NCBI GenBank assembly: GCA_019747905.1
Contig: JAIEQG010000040.1
Coordinates: forward strand, 66,403-121,029
Origin: Burkholderiales bacterium
Lineage (GTDB): Bacteria > Pseudomonadota > Gammaproteobacteria > Burkholderiales > Ga0077523
Direction of reading: 5' to 3'
Length of the DNA: 54,627 nt
Position 1 is the first letter of the stretch. Every line of letters begins with the position of its first letter. The translations under genes and the position numbers were made by a program. Under the pieces are notes generated by a model, which saw only the letters and a list, made by a program, of their open reading frames with translations, ran no database searches and had not been told where the DNA came from. Below are positions 1 to 8,304 of this stretch, in pieces.

Positions 1-87
1 CAGGTGTCTCCAGGCAAGTGGGCAGGAGCCGGATGGGAATCATTCCCGGCTGGCCTAGGATAAATCTATCGATCCGTTAGTTTCAAT

Positions 88-107
88 CGCGGGCCGTCGT
101 GCCCGCG
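88..107 (-). terminator. Possible hairpin downstream of the aldehyde dehydrogenase operon
   Basis: A perfect 7-bp stem (CGCGGGC / GCCCGCG) with a 6-nt loop sits just beyond the stop codon of the last gene of the minus-strand block. There is no clear U-tract on either strand, so an intrinsic terminator is only a guess. Apart from this hairpin I see nothing in bases 1-115. Confidence 0.25.
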
Positions 108-115
108 GGTGCGGA

Positions 116-1483
116 TCAACCTGCCTTGAGATGCCAAGCCTTCGGACGAGTGAACGTCTCGATGCCGTAGGTGGACAAGGTCAGCCCGACGCCGGAGTGA
201 CCGACACCTGACCACGGCAGCCGCGGGCTCACCCGGTCGCAGCAGTTCCAGTACACCGAACCTGCGTTGACCTTCGCGAGCAGTCGTTGCGCGCGGGCTT
301 CGTCCTTGGTGTAGACGCCGGCCGTGAGCCCGTAGGCGGTGTCGTTCATCAGCTTCACCGCCTCGTCGTCGCCCGAGACCTTCTGAATGCCGATGATCGG
401 CCCGAAGCTCTCCTCGCGCATCACCTCCATGGAGTGATTCACGTTCGAGAACACCGTGGGCTCGAACCAGTTGCCCGCGCCCGGGATGCGCTTGCCGCCG
501 GTCAGCAGCTTCGCGCCCTTGGCCTGCGCATCAGCCACCTGCTGCTCCAGCACCGCCAGCTGCGGCGCGCGCGTGAGCGGGCCGATGTAGCTGCCGGGCT
601 CGGTGGGCTTGCCGATCTTGAAGCCCTTCACTTCCTTCACGAAGGCGTCGACGAAGGCATCGTGGATCTTCTCGTGCACGTAGATGCGCTCCACCGAGCA
701 GCAGCTCTGGCCGGTGTTGTACATCGCGCCGTCGGCCAGGGAACCGACCGCTGCGGCGATGTCGACGTCTTCGCAGACATAGGTCGGATCCTTGCCGCCC
801 AGCTCGAGCTGCAGCTTGATCATGCGGCCGGCGACGGCTTCGGCGATCTTCCTGCCCGTGCCGTAGGACCCGGTGAAGAACACGCCGTCGATGGGTTGCG
901 CGAGCAGCGCTGCGCCGACCGCACCGCCACCGACCAGGATCGTGAAGACATCCTTCGGCACGCCGGCCTCGTGCAGCAGGCGCGCGATCTCGATGCCGGT
1001 CAACGTGGCGAATTCGGACGGCTTGTACAGCACGGCGTTGCCGGTCAGCAGCGCGGGCACGAACACGTTCGCGCCGACGAACCACGGGTAGTTCCACGCC
1101 GAGATGTTCACGATGACGCCGAGCGGCGCATGCGAGATGCGTTCGCGCATGCCGGCTTCGTCGAATACGGTGCGAGGTGCGAGCGTGCCTTCAGTCTCCG
1201 CCAAGAAGAAGTCGATGCGACCGAGCAGGCCATTCAGTTCGTTCTTCGACTGCTGCAGTGGCTTGCCGACTTCGGAGGTCTCGATGGCCGCGAGCTTCTC
1301 CAGATCGCGCACCACGCCTTCGCGGAACCTGCGCATGATCGCGAGCTTGTCCGCGAGAGCCACGGCGGCCCATGCAGGTTGCGCGACCCGCGCGGCGCGG
1401 TACTTCGCTGCGACGGAATCGGCGGTGTCCTCCGGCAACTGGGTGATGGTGCTGCCGTCGGCGGGATTGGTGATGGTCAACAT
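116..1483 (-). CDS. NAD(P)-dependent aldehyde dehydrogenase
   Basis: A 455-aa aldehyde dehydrogenase, a usual family length. The catalytic region is intact: the general-base Glu at 228 lies in LELGGK, and the nucleophilic Cys at about 261 in NTGQSCCS. The cofactor-loop region is around 203-210 (FFTGSYGTG). It is the last gene of a minus-strand operon, 23 nt after a PuuD-like hydrolase, with a gamma-glutamylamide ligase and an iron alcohol dehydrogenase further upstream. That context suggests it oxidises either a gamma-glutamylated amino-aldehyde (PuuC-like role) or the acetaldehyde made by the nearby ethanolamine ammonia-lyase. The family is certain; the substrate is inferred. The ATG start is preceded by an AAAGG-like ribosome-binding site. 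Confidence 0.93.
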   Translation of the reverse strand: MLTITNPADGSTITQLPEDTADSVAAKYRAARVAQPAWAAVALADKLAIMRRFREGVVRDLEKLAAIETSEVGKPLQQSKNELNGLLGRIDFFLAETEGTLAPRTVFDEAGMRERISHAPLGVIVNISAWNYPWFVGANVFVPALLTGNAVLYKPSEFATLTGIEIARLLHEAGVPKDVFTILVGGGAVGAALLAQPIDGVFFTGSYGTGRKIAEAVAGRMIKLQLELGGKDPTYVCEDVDIAAAVGSLADGAMYNTGQSCCSVERIYVHEKIHDAFVDAFVKEVKGFKIGKPTEPGSYIGPLTRAPQLAVLEQQVADAQAKGAKLLTGGKRIPGAGNWFEPTVFSNVNHSMEVMREESFGPIIGIQKVSGDDEAVKLMNDTAYGLTAGVYTKDEARAQRLLAKVNAGSVYWNCCDRVSPRLPWSGVGHSGVGLTLSTYGIETFTRPKAWHLKAG

Positions 1484-1506
1484 CCGGAACGACCTTTCTC
1501 GGGAGA

Positions 1507-2328
1507 TCAGGAACTGGAAACGGGCGCGCCCTGCTTCTTGCGTGCGCGGGCGGCCTCGAGGAAATCGTGGAGGATCGGCTTGCCGGACAGCTCCGCCTCC
1601 TGGCCGGTGCTGTGGATCATGAATTCAGGATGCCACTGGATGCCGAAGACGTAGCTCGGGCCGCGCCAGCGGATCGCCTCGACGATGCCGTCCGGGACAC
1701 CGACGGCCTCCACGACGAGATCCTTGCCGACGTCCTTCACCGCCTGGTGATGGATCGAGTTGATGGTGGCGTGGGTCGTACCGGGATACAACTCGGCAAG
1801 ATGGGTGCCCCGCACCAGGCTGATGGTATGAAACTGCTGGTCGTACTTGGCGGCGTTGCGGTGCTCGATGGCTTCGGGCACCTGGGTCTCGATGTCCTGA
1901 TAGAGCGTACCGCCCAGAGCCACATTGATCAGCTGGCAGCCGCGGCAGATGCCGATCACCGGTTTGCCGTGGTCGACGAAGGCCTTGAAGAGGTCCATCT
2001 CGTACCGGTCGCGCACCGGATCGCCGGCCCATTCGGGTTTGAGCGGGCTCTCGCCGTAGGTCTGCGGCGACAGATCGTTGCCACCTTGCAGGACGAGCCC
2101 GTCGAGATGCTCGGCGTAGGCGTGCAGGCTCATCTCGCTGCGCTCGATCATGCCCGCACTCTCGATGGCGGGGATCATCACCACCAGCACCTTGCGCGAC
2201 ATCACCCAATGGGCGACGGACTGCTCGAGGTAGTGCAGCGTCTTGGTGAAGACGCCGCCCATGTCGAGAACCGGACTGATCGGATGGTAGATCCGGGCGG
2301 AGACACCGATCAGCAAACGATCCTTCAT
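1507..2328 (-). CDS. Gamma-glutamyl hydrolase, class I glutamine amidotransferase-like (PuuD family)
   Basis: A 273-aa class I glutamine amidotransferase-like hydrolase of the peptidase C26/PuuD type. It releases glutamate from gamma-glutamyl amides. The triad is visible: Cys128 in GICRGCQ, and His233 with Glu235 in QWHPEF. The reading frame stays open upstream, but the ATG at 2326-2328 overlaps the TGA of the upstream alcohol dehydrogenase gene as ATGA, implying translational coupling, so I place the start there. In E. coli PuuD cleaves gamma-glutamyl-GABA. Here the neighbours (ligase, alcohol dehydrogenase, aldehyde dehydrogenase) make it the last step of a gamma-glutamylated amine or amino-alcohol pathway. 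The exact substrate is inferred. Confidence 0.9.
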   Translation of the reverse strand: MKDRLLIGVSARIYHPISPVLDMGGVFTKTLHYLEQSVAHWVMSRKVLVVMIPAIESAGMIERSEMSLHAYAEHLDGLVLQGGNDLSPQTYGESPLKPEWAGDPVRDRYEMDLFKAFVDHGKPVIGICRGCQLINVALGGTLYQDIETQVPEAIEHRNAAKYDQQFHTISLVRGTHLAELYPGTTHATINSIHHQAVKDVGKDLVVEAVGVPDGIVEAIRWRGPSYVFGIQWHPEFMIHSTGQEAELSGKPILHDFLEAARARKKQGAPVSSS

Positions 2329-3461
2329 CACATCGCCTGTTCGTAGAACCGTGTGAAGTCCGCGTGGGTGCAGGGCCGCGGGTTGGTCTGGCCAGCGATG
2401 TCCTTCTCCGCCACGGCCACCAGCGCGGGGATCTGCTCGCGCGTCACCTTGACTGCCGACAGCGATGGCGGGATGCCGATGGATGCCTTGAAGCGCTTCA
2501 GCCACGGCACGAAGTCGTCGGCGCCGGCCGCACCGACGGCGTGGGCCATTTCGGCGAACTTGTCGCGCGCGACTTCCAGGTTGAACTGCATCACCGGTTC
2601 GATCATCAGCGCGTTGGCGAGTCCGTGATGCAGGTCGGCCACGGTGGACAGCGCGTGCGCACAGGCGTGCACCGCGCCAAGATCCTTCTGGAAGGCGACG
2701 GCACCCATCAGCGACGACATCATCATGTCGCTGCGTGCCTGGATGTTCCCGGGTTCGCGCACGGCGACGGGAAGCGCACGGGCGCCGAGGCGCATGCCTT
2801 CGAGGGCGATGCCGTCGCACATGGGGTGAAAGGTGGGGCAGAGGTACGACTCGATGTTGTGGGTCATCGCGTCCATGCCGGTCGCCGCGGTCACGTGCGC
2901 GGGCAGGGCGAGCGTGAGTTCGGGATCGGCGAAGACCGCCTTGGCCAGCAGGCGCGGCGAAAAGACGATCCGCTTGATGTGCGTGTCGTCCTCCGAAACC
3001 ACACTCGAGCGGCCCACTTCCGAACCGGTGCCGCTGGTAGTGGGCAGTGCGACGAAATAGGGGAGCTCGCCGTTGATCGGGCGCACCTTGGGATGGTCCC
3101 AGACGTACTCCATCACGTCGCCGTCATGCGTGGTCATCACGGCGACCACCTTGGCGACATCCAACCCGGCGCCGCCGCCGAAGCCAATGACGCAGTCGGC
3201 GCGATGGGCGCGGGCTGCAGCCGCACCTTCCATCACCTGGGCACGGGTCGGGTTGCCATGGACGCCGGAGAACACGGCGACGTCGAGGCCGCTACCCAGG
3301 CCATTGCGGAACTCGGCCATGACCGGCAGGGCGGCGAGCCCCTTGTCCGTGACGATGAGCGGGCGCTTGACGCCCACTTCGCGCAGATGATCGCCCACGA
3401 GCTTGCGAGCGCCGGGGCCGAAATGGATGGTGGTGGGGAAACCGAATTTGGTGATGGTCAT
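2328..3461 (-). CDS. Iron-containing alcohol dehydrogenase
   Basis: About 377 aa, group III (iron-type) alcohol dehydrogenase. The nucleotide-binding GFGGGAGLDVAK motif lies near residues 90-105. The metal-binding His cluster is in HNIESY and in HACAHALSTVADLHHG. I prefer the ATG at 3461 (MTITKFGF) because a longer frame starting at 3500 begins inside a palindromic repeat element. It follows a glutamine-synthetase-like ligase and its stop overlaps the start of the gamma-glutamyl hydrolase. It could oxidise the hydroxyl of a gamma-glutamylated amino alcohol to the aldehyde, or interconvert acetaldehyde and ethanol produced by the neighbouring eut genes. The family is clear; the direction and substrate are inferred. 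Confidence 0.9.
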   Translation of the reverse strand: MTITKFGFPTTIHFGPGARKLVGDHLREVGVKRPLIVTDKGLAALPVMAEFRNGLGSGLDVAVFSGVHGNPTRAQVMEGAAAARAHRADCVIGFGGGAGLDVAKVVAVMTTHDGDVMEYVWDHPKVRPINGELPYFVALPTTSGTGSEVGRSSVVSEDDTHIKRIVFSPRLLAKAVFADPELTLALPAHVTAATGMDAMTHNIESYLCPTFHPMCDGIALEGMRLGARALPVAVREPGNIQARSDMMMSSLMGAVAFQKDLGAVHACAHALSTVADLHHGLANALMIEPVMQFNLEVARDKFAEMAHAVGAAGADDFVPWLKRFKASIGIPPSLSAVKVTREQIPALVAVAEKDIAGQTNPRPCTHADFTRFYEQAM

Positions 3462-3493
3462 GGGAAAGAAGTGGGGAAAAGTTGCCGATGTTT

Positions 3494-3583
3494 CCCCCAT
3501 CCCGACCTTCCCCCACCGGAGGTGGGGGAAGGGGTGTACATCCCCTCCCCCGGCTATGCCGGGGGAGGGCCAGGGTGGGGGCC
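3494..3583. repeat. Bipartite hairpin repeat, copy 1
   Basis: Two adjacent stem-loops: a CTTCCCCCACC...GGTGGGGGAAG hairpin and a CCCTCCCCCGGC...GCCGGGGGAGGG hairpin, joined by a short spacer containing GTGTACAT. Outer ends are CCCCCATCC and GGTGGGGGC. This copy lies in reverse orientation to most others and fills the gap between the ligase and the alcohol dehydrogenase genes, overlapping the unlikely long start of the latter. Confidence 0.9.
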
Positions 3584-3617
3584 CGATAACTAATCGACCA
3601 GCATAACCTACCGCCGT

Positions 3618-5006
3618 TCAGACAATCTCGAAGTACCGCTTCAATTCCCAATCGGTCACCGCGTCCTGCCACTGGCGATGTTCCCAATCGCGCGTCAGCG
3701 CGAAATGGTCCACGAAATCGTCGCCCAGCCAGTCGCGCGCCACCTTCGAGCGGCGGAAGATCTCGGTGGTGGCCGCGAGCGATCGCGGTGCGCGTGGAAT
3801 CTTCTCGGCGCCTTCGTTGGTGCCGCGGATCGCCGGTGTCGTCAGCTTGAGACCTTTTTCGACCCCATGAAGGCCGGCGGCGATCAAGGCAGCCACGGCG
3901 AGATACGGATTGATGTCGGCACCGGGGCAGCGCGTCTCCAGCCGCGTCGATTTGGGTGAACCGGAAATGACGCGGAAACTGGCGGTGCGGTTGTCCACAC
4001 CCCAGGTCGGTTTTACCGGCGCCCAGAAGCCGTCCACGAGACGCTTGTAGCTGTTCACCGTGGGCCAGAACATCGGAGCGAATTCCATGGCCACCGCAAC
4101 CTGTCCGGCCAGATAGCTCTCGAACAGCTTGCTCATCGAATGGCGGCCCTTGGCATCGAAGAACACATTCTTCTTGCCGTCCGACAGGCTCTGGTGCACG
4201 TGACCGCTGCAGCCGGGATAGGCCTGGCTCCATTTCGCCATGAAGCTCGGCATGATGCCGAAGCGCGACGCGATCTCCTTGGTACCGGTCTTGAACAGCA
4301 GCGCGCGGTCGGCTGCTTCCAGCGCCTCGGAGAACGCGATCGCAGCTTCGTAGACGCCAGGACCGGTCTCGGTGTGCAGCCCTTCGATCGGCACGCGGAA
4401 AGCGGCCATTTCGTCCTGGATCGCGTTGAAGTACTCGCGCGAGTGGTTCGCACGCAGCAGCGAATAGCCGAACATACCCGGTGTCACGGGCGTCGGGTCG
4501 ACGCCTTTCTTGCCTGCCCAGGTCTGCGGGGTTTCTGCGAAGTTGAACCACTCGAACTCGAGCCCGCACATGGGCTGAAAGCCCAGCTTGGCAGCCCGCT
4601 TCAGTACGCGCTTCAGGGTCTGGCGCGGGCACACCGGGTGGGGCGAACCGTCGGCGTTCACGAAATCGCCGAGAAAGAACGGCACGTTGTTGTCCCAGGG
4701 GACCTGCCGGACAGTGTTCAGATCGAGACGCACCATGGCGTCCGGATAGCCCTTGTGCCATCCCGTGAGCAGGGTATTGTCGTAGCAGACGTCGTGCATG
4801 TCCCAACCCAGCACCACGTCGCAAAAGCCGAAACCGCCTTCCACGGCGGAGGCGAACTTGTCGCGATGCAAGTACTTGCCGCGAAGGATGCCGTCGATGT
4901 CGCTCACCGCGACCTTGACCTTGCCGCTGCCGGAACGGGCGACCAGGTCGAGGGCGGGGTGGTGCGGCCGGGCGGACGGTTTTGCTTTTCTGCTGGCGCG
5001 GGCCAT
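3618..5006 (-). CDS. Glutamine synthetase-like gamma-glutamylamide ligase
   Basis: A 462-aa protein of the glutamine synthetase superfamily, resembling gamma-glutamylputrescine/ethanolamide synthetases (PuuA, GlnA3/GlnA4 types) more than assimilatory GlnA. Visible motifs are GLEFEWF (metal ligands), GPGVYEAAI, GCSGHVHQS (ATP/Glu site), NSYKR and WGVDNRTASFRV. The ATG at 5006 is preceded by a good CCGGAGA ribosome-binding site 7-9 nt upstream; the frame extends further upstream without support. It begins an operon with an alcohol dehydrogenase, a gamma-glutamyl hydrolase and an aldehyde dehydrogenase. Such enzymes use ATP to join glutamate to a primary amine. Ethanolamine is a plausible amine given the adjacent eutA-eutBC genes, but putrescine or another amine is possible. 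Confidence 0.88.
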   Translation of the reverse strand: MARASRKAKPSARPHHPALDLVARSGSGKVKVAVSDIDGILRGKYLHRDKFASAVEGGFGFCDVVLGWDMHDVCYDNTLLTGWHKGYPDAMVRLDLNTVRQVPWDNNVPFFLGDFVNADGSPHPVCPRQTLKRVLKRAAKLGFQPMCGLEFEWFNFAETPQTWAGKKGVDPTPVTPGMFGYSLLRANHSREYFNAIQDEMAAFRVPIEGLHTETGPGVYEAAIAFSEALEAADRALLFKTGTKEIASRFGIMPSFMAKWSQAYPGCSGHVHQSLSDGKKNVFFDAKGRHSMSKLFESYLAGQVAVAMEFAPMFWPTVNSYKRLVDGFWAPVKPTWGVDNRTASFRVISGSPKSTRLETRCPGADINPYLAVAALIAAGLHGVEKGLKLTTPAIRGTNEGAEKIPRAPRSLAATTEIFRRSKVARDWLGDDFVDHFALTRDWEHRQWQDAVTDWELKRYFEIV

Positions 5007-5103
5007 GGTGGTCTCCGGAGAAGTTCTGTTTGAAGTCAGGGAAAATGGTGCCTCAAGAAGACGCTTCCGGCCACTCCGGAACCGTCGGAACGAGCCTGCG
5101 CCG

Positions 5104-5970
5104 TCAATGCCGTGGCGCCGGTGCCGTGTGCGCGCGAATGAACTGGTCGATCTCCTGCAACACGGCGTACTGGTTCCGGATCGGAGCACCGACGGCCCCG
5201 ATCGCGACCTTGTGATCCAGCCCCGGGAAGTGGCGCTCGACCACCTCGCCACCCATCGCGCGCACGCGCGCCGCCATCGCCTCGGTGTTGCGCCGCGGTA
5301 CCCACCAGTCGTCGTCGCCGGACAGGAGCAGCATCGGTGGCTCGTGGCCGGTGACGTAGGAGATCGGCATGGCGCGCGCGAGGTTGTCGCGCGTGGATGC
5401 GAACACCGGCCCCCATCGAGTGAGCGGGAAGGTGTCCAGGACATAGGGGCCGGACACGCCGATGAGCCCCCGCACCTCGTTGCGTTTCACGCCGGCTGCC
5501 GCCAGGTACTGGGGATCGGTCGCCAGCATCGCCGCGAGATGAGCACCGGCGGAGTGACCCATGAGATAGAGTTCGCGCTGATCGCCCCCGTACTCCCGTG
5601 CGTGATCGCGCAGCCAGCGGGTGGCGAGCGCGCCATCTTCGAGGAAGAGCGGAAAAAGGCCTTCCGGGTAGAGGCGGTAGTCGGCGACCGCAGCGATGCA
5701 GCCTATGGCCGTCAACGCTTCGCCGACGAACAGGTAGTCGCGCCGCTCGCCGATGCGCCACGCACCGCCATAGAAGAACACGACCACCGGCGCCGACGGC
5801 GGCACGACCTTCGGCCGGTAGACGTCGAGCTTCTGGCGCGCGAGCGGACCGTAGGGGATGCCTTCCTCGCGCACGTAGCCGGTGTCGGGTACGTGCTGGT
5901 TGAGGAGTTTGATCGGCGCACATGCTGCGAGCGCGACGGCCGTGGCAAGGGCGATGTGGGCGACGATCAT
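5104..5970 (-). CDS. Alpha/beta-hydrolase lipoprotein
   Basis: A 288-aa esterase/lipase-like protein. Residues 1-17 form a lipoprotein signal ending in a lipobox (LAAC, Cys17), so it is probably membrane-anchored outside the cytoplasm. An oxyanion-hole motif VVFFYGGAW and the nucleophile motif GHSAGAH are present, with a late Asp (SGDDDWW) and His (GLDHKV). This matches the hormone-sensitive-lipase/kynurenine-formamidase-like subgroup. An upstream in-frame extension (to 6114) is translated repeat DNA, so I start at the ATG at 5970. It sits between eutBC and the gamma-glutamyl ligase. It might release an alcohol or amino alcohol from an ester at the cell surface; that role is speculative. Confidence 0.82.
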   Translation of the reverse strand: MIVAHIALATAVALAACAPIKLLNQHVPDTGYVREEGIPYGPLARQKLDVYRPKVVPPSAPVVVFFYGGAWRIGERRDYLFVGEALTAIGCIAAVADYRLYPEGLFPLFLEDGALATRWLRDHAREYGGDQRELYLMGHSAGAHLAAMLATDPQYLAAAGVKRNEVRGLIGVSGPYVLDTFPLTRWGPVFASTRDNLARAMPISYVTGHEPPMLLLSGDDDWWVPRRNTEAMAARVRAMGGEVVERHFPGLDHKVAIGAVGAPIRNQYAVLQEIDQFIRAHTAPAPRH

Positions 5971-6001
5971 GCGCAATCCGGTTGCCGATGGAAAAGCATC
6001 G

Positions 6002-6107
6002 CTTTCGACACGAAGGACGCGAAGGACACGAAGAGACGCAAAGGAAAGAAAAGTGCGAACTTGCGCTCGTTTCGTTCTCCTTCGTGTCCTTCGTGCTTCA
6101 AGCTTTT
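6002..6107. repeat. Long inverted repeat (ACGAAGGACACGAAG type), copy 1
   Basis: Two arms rich in CACGAAGGAC-type words and their complement (CCTTCGTGTCCTTCGTG) flank a roughly 40-bp centre. A second copy lies at 12430-12544. The eutBC stop codon (6098-6100) falls inside the right arm, so the repeat has been incorporated at the 3' end of that gene. Confidence 0.85.
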
Positions 6108-8299
6108 CCACCAACCGTACGCGCGAGGAGGCTTTCGAGCCGATTCCCTGCCGCTTTGTGCGCGAGGATGTCGAAGATCTTCTCCGCCACCACGCTGCCG
6201 GCTTCGACCGGCGGCAGCCCGCCGGCGTAGATGTTGGAGATGACCGAATACTCGTAGCGCACCTCCGGATTGCCGCTGAACTGCGCGGCCGCGGCGCGCA
6301 CCTGTGGATCGTCCAGGCGGTACGCGAAGTACGCCGACATGCTGCGCGAGGCCAGGGCGTCGCCGCCGGGACGCTCGCCGATCAGCACCAGAGTGAGTTT
6401 CGCTTGCAGCGCATCGCCCACCGCTTCGGCGAGCTTCACGCGTCCGAACGGCGCGACGATCGGCTGCCCCACCTTGCACTCGCGGCTGCGCAAGCCGTCG
6501 AGCAGGATCGGCAGCAGCACAGGCACGTTGTGATGGATGGCTTCCGCCGACAGGCCGTCCGACACGACGATCTGGACGTCGCAGCCTTCGGGCGCGAGGT
6601 GGGTGCGGAATTCGTCAGCCAGGCGCGTGCCGAGTTCCGGATCGTTGAGGTGCGCCTCGCGATCCGTCGCGGCGGTCCGGAATCGCCGGAACGGGATGCC
6701 GCCGGCGGCGTCGATCTCGAGATCGGCGTAGATCGCTTCCCGGCCGACCGCGAGGTTGGCGCGCAGCGTGCGCGACACGCGATCAGCCGGCCGTGGTCCG
6801 GCGCTGTCGAAGCCGTAGGCTGCGGGCACGCTTTCCAGCAGGCGCTGGAACTCCACGTCGGAGCTGCAGAACAGTCGCGGGTTGCCCCAGTTCGGTCCCC
6901 GTGCGACGGTGCCGTCTTCGTCCTGCACGAAGATGCCGCGTTCCACTGCCCAGCCGAGGAACTCGGGTGCGGGCTTCAATCCGTGCACTTCACGCAGTGT
7001 CTGGTCATCGTGCCCGCTCGTGTCGAAGTAGGCGAGCATGCGATCGGTGTGCAGGTGCACGTCCATGTAGTAGTTGCAACCGGCCGCGGTCAGAAGCTGG
7101 GTCGCCATCTGCTGGCCTTCGAGCGTGATCTTCGAGTGCAGCGTGTAGCAGGGTGCCATGCCCATGGGTAGTCCCATGAGCTTCGCCATGCAGTGGTCCT
7201 GCAGGTTCGACACGATCATCTCGACGTTGTCGAGGTGCGTCTCCGGCCCGATGAAGCCGGTCACGTTGTTCACCATGAACGGGTCGTAGCGACGTGCGAG
7301 TCCGTAGCACAGCGCTTCGCACACGGCCATGTCCATGCCGTTGTGCTTGCCGTAGGTGAGCTCGCTGCCCTGGCCGGTCTCGAAGTACATCCACGTCTCG
7401 GCGACATCGCGCAGCGGACCGCGCTCGGCCATGGTTTCGCAAGCGCGATCCAGCAGGTCGACGGTCACGTCGAACTCCTCGGTGAGCGTGCGGTCCGTGC
7501 CCGCGAGGCTCTGGAACAGGATCTCCACCGGGTCGCCGCGTTCCAGACAGGCGAGCTGGGTCTTTACATGGCTCAGGACGCAGATCTGCGTGGGGGCACC
7601 GGTGGCACGCCGCAACTTGTCGAGATGCCGCAACAGCCCGCCGACATTCTCGACGGTGTCGATGGCCGGGTTGACGCCGATCAGCTGGTCGCCCGATCCC
7701 ATGGAAAGACCGGCGTAGATCAGCATGGTCACCCCGTCGAGGTTGTCACCCGGATGATTGGGTTGCAGCCGCGACGACAACGTGCCGGGCAGACCGAGCA
7801 ATGTGCGGGCCTTTGCCGAACGCTTCGCCTTGCGGGCGACCAGGACGAGCTCATGCACGTCCATGAGCTTGACGAGCGCTGCTGCCATCACGCCGGTGAG
7901 TGCGCCGCCGATGCGCCGAACTTCGGGCGGGGCGCTGCGTAGCAGATGGTCCTTGAGACCGCCCAGCGTCATCGAGGCGATCGATTCGAATGCCACGCGA
8001 TCGATGTCGTAGTTCACGCGCATGACCGAGTCCACGCGCCCCTTGTCGTCCGTCAGCGGGCGATCGTACAGATGCTGCAGGGTGAGACCCGACAGGACCT
8101 GGCGCGCGGCCTCGCGCGTCACTTCGTCCGGGGCTGCCAGGCCGGCGATCCGGTCGCCGGCCTTGTCGACGTCCGCTGCGCCGAGCAAGGCCTTGAGTCC
8201 CTTGAAGCGGAACCGGCGATCCAGGACGGTCGTCTCGTAGAGCTCGTCCGGTCGAGGTTGGGGAACGCTGATGTCGGCCAGCGGCCTTGGCTTCTGCAT
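6098..8299 (-). CDS. eutBC: Ethanolamine ammonia-lyase, EutB-EutC fusion
   Basis: A single 733-aa chain containing both subunits of adenosylcobalamin-dependent ethanolamine ammonia-lyase, which converts ethanolamine to acetaldehyde and ammonia. Residues 1 to about 465 match the large subunit EutB (FETGQGSELTYGKHNGMD, VNNVTGFIGPETH, AAGCNYYMDV). Residues from about 505 to 733 match the small subunit EutC (QIVVSDGLSAEAI at about 576-589, LVLIGERPGG, ISNIYAGGLPPVEA). In the enteric enzyme these are separate genes. The linker (about 466-505) and the start of the EutC part diverge from canonical EutC. The ATG at 8299 lies 5 nt after the eutA stop. The stop lies inside a repeat element. Active-site regions look intact, so it is probably functional. 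Confidence 0.93.
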   Translation of the reverse strand: MQKPRPLADISVPQPRPDELYETTVLDRRFRFKGLKALLGAADVDKAGDRIAGLAAPDEVTREAARQVLSGLTLQHLYDRPLTDDKGRVDSVMRVNYDIDRVAFESIASMTLGGLKDHLLRSAPPEVRRIGGALTGVMAAALVKLMDVHELVLVARKAKRSAKARTLLGLPGTLSSRLQPNHPGDNLDGVTMLIYAGLSMGSGDQLIGVNPAIDTVENVGGLLRHLDKLRRATGAPTQICVLSHVKTQLACLERGDPVEILFQSLAGTDRTLTEEFDVTVDLLDRACETMAERGPLRDVAETWMYFETGQGSELTYGKHNGMDMAVCEALCYGLARRYDPFMVNNVTGFIGPETHLDNVEMIVSNLQDHCMAKLMGLPMGMAPCYTLHSKITLEGQQMATQLLTAAGCNYYMDVHLHTDRMLAYFDTSGHDDQTLREVHGLKPAPEFLGWAVERGIFVQDEDGTVARGPNWGNPRLFCSSDVEFQRLLESVPAAYGFDSAGPRPADRVSRTLRANLAVGREAIYADLEIDAAGGIPFRRFRTAATDREAHLNDPELGTRLADEFRTHLAPEGCDVQIVVSDGLSAEAIHHNVPVLLPILLDGLRSRECKVGQPIVAPFGRVKLAEAVGDALQAKLTLVLIGERPGGDALASRSMSAYFAYRLDDPQVRAAAAQFSGNPEVRYEYSVISNIYAGGLPPVEAGSVVAEKIFDILAHKAAGNRLESLLARTVGGKA

Positions 8300-8304
8300 C
8301 GCGG

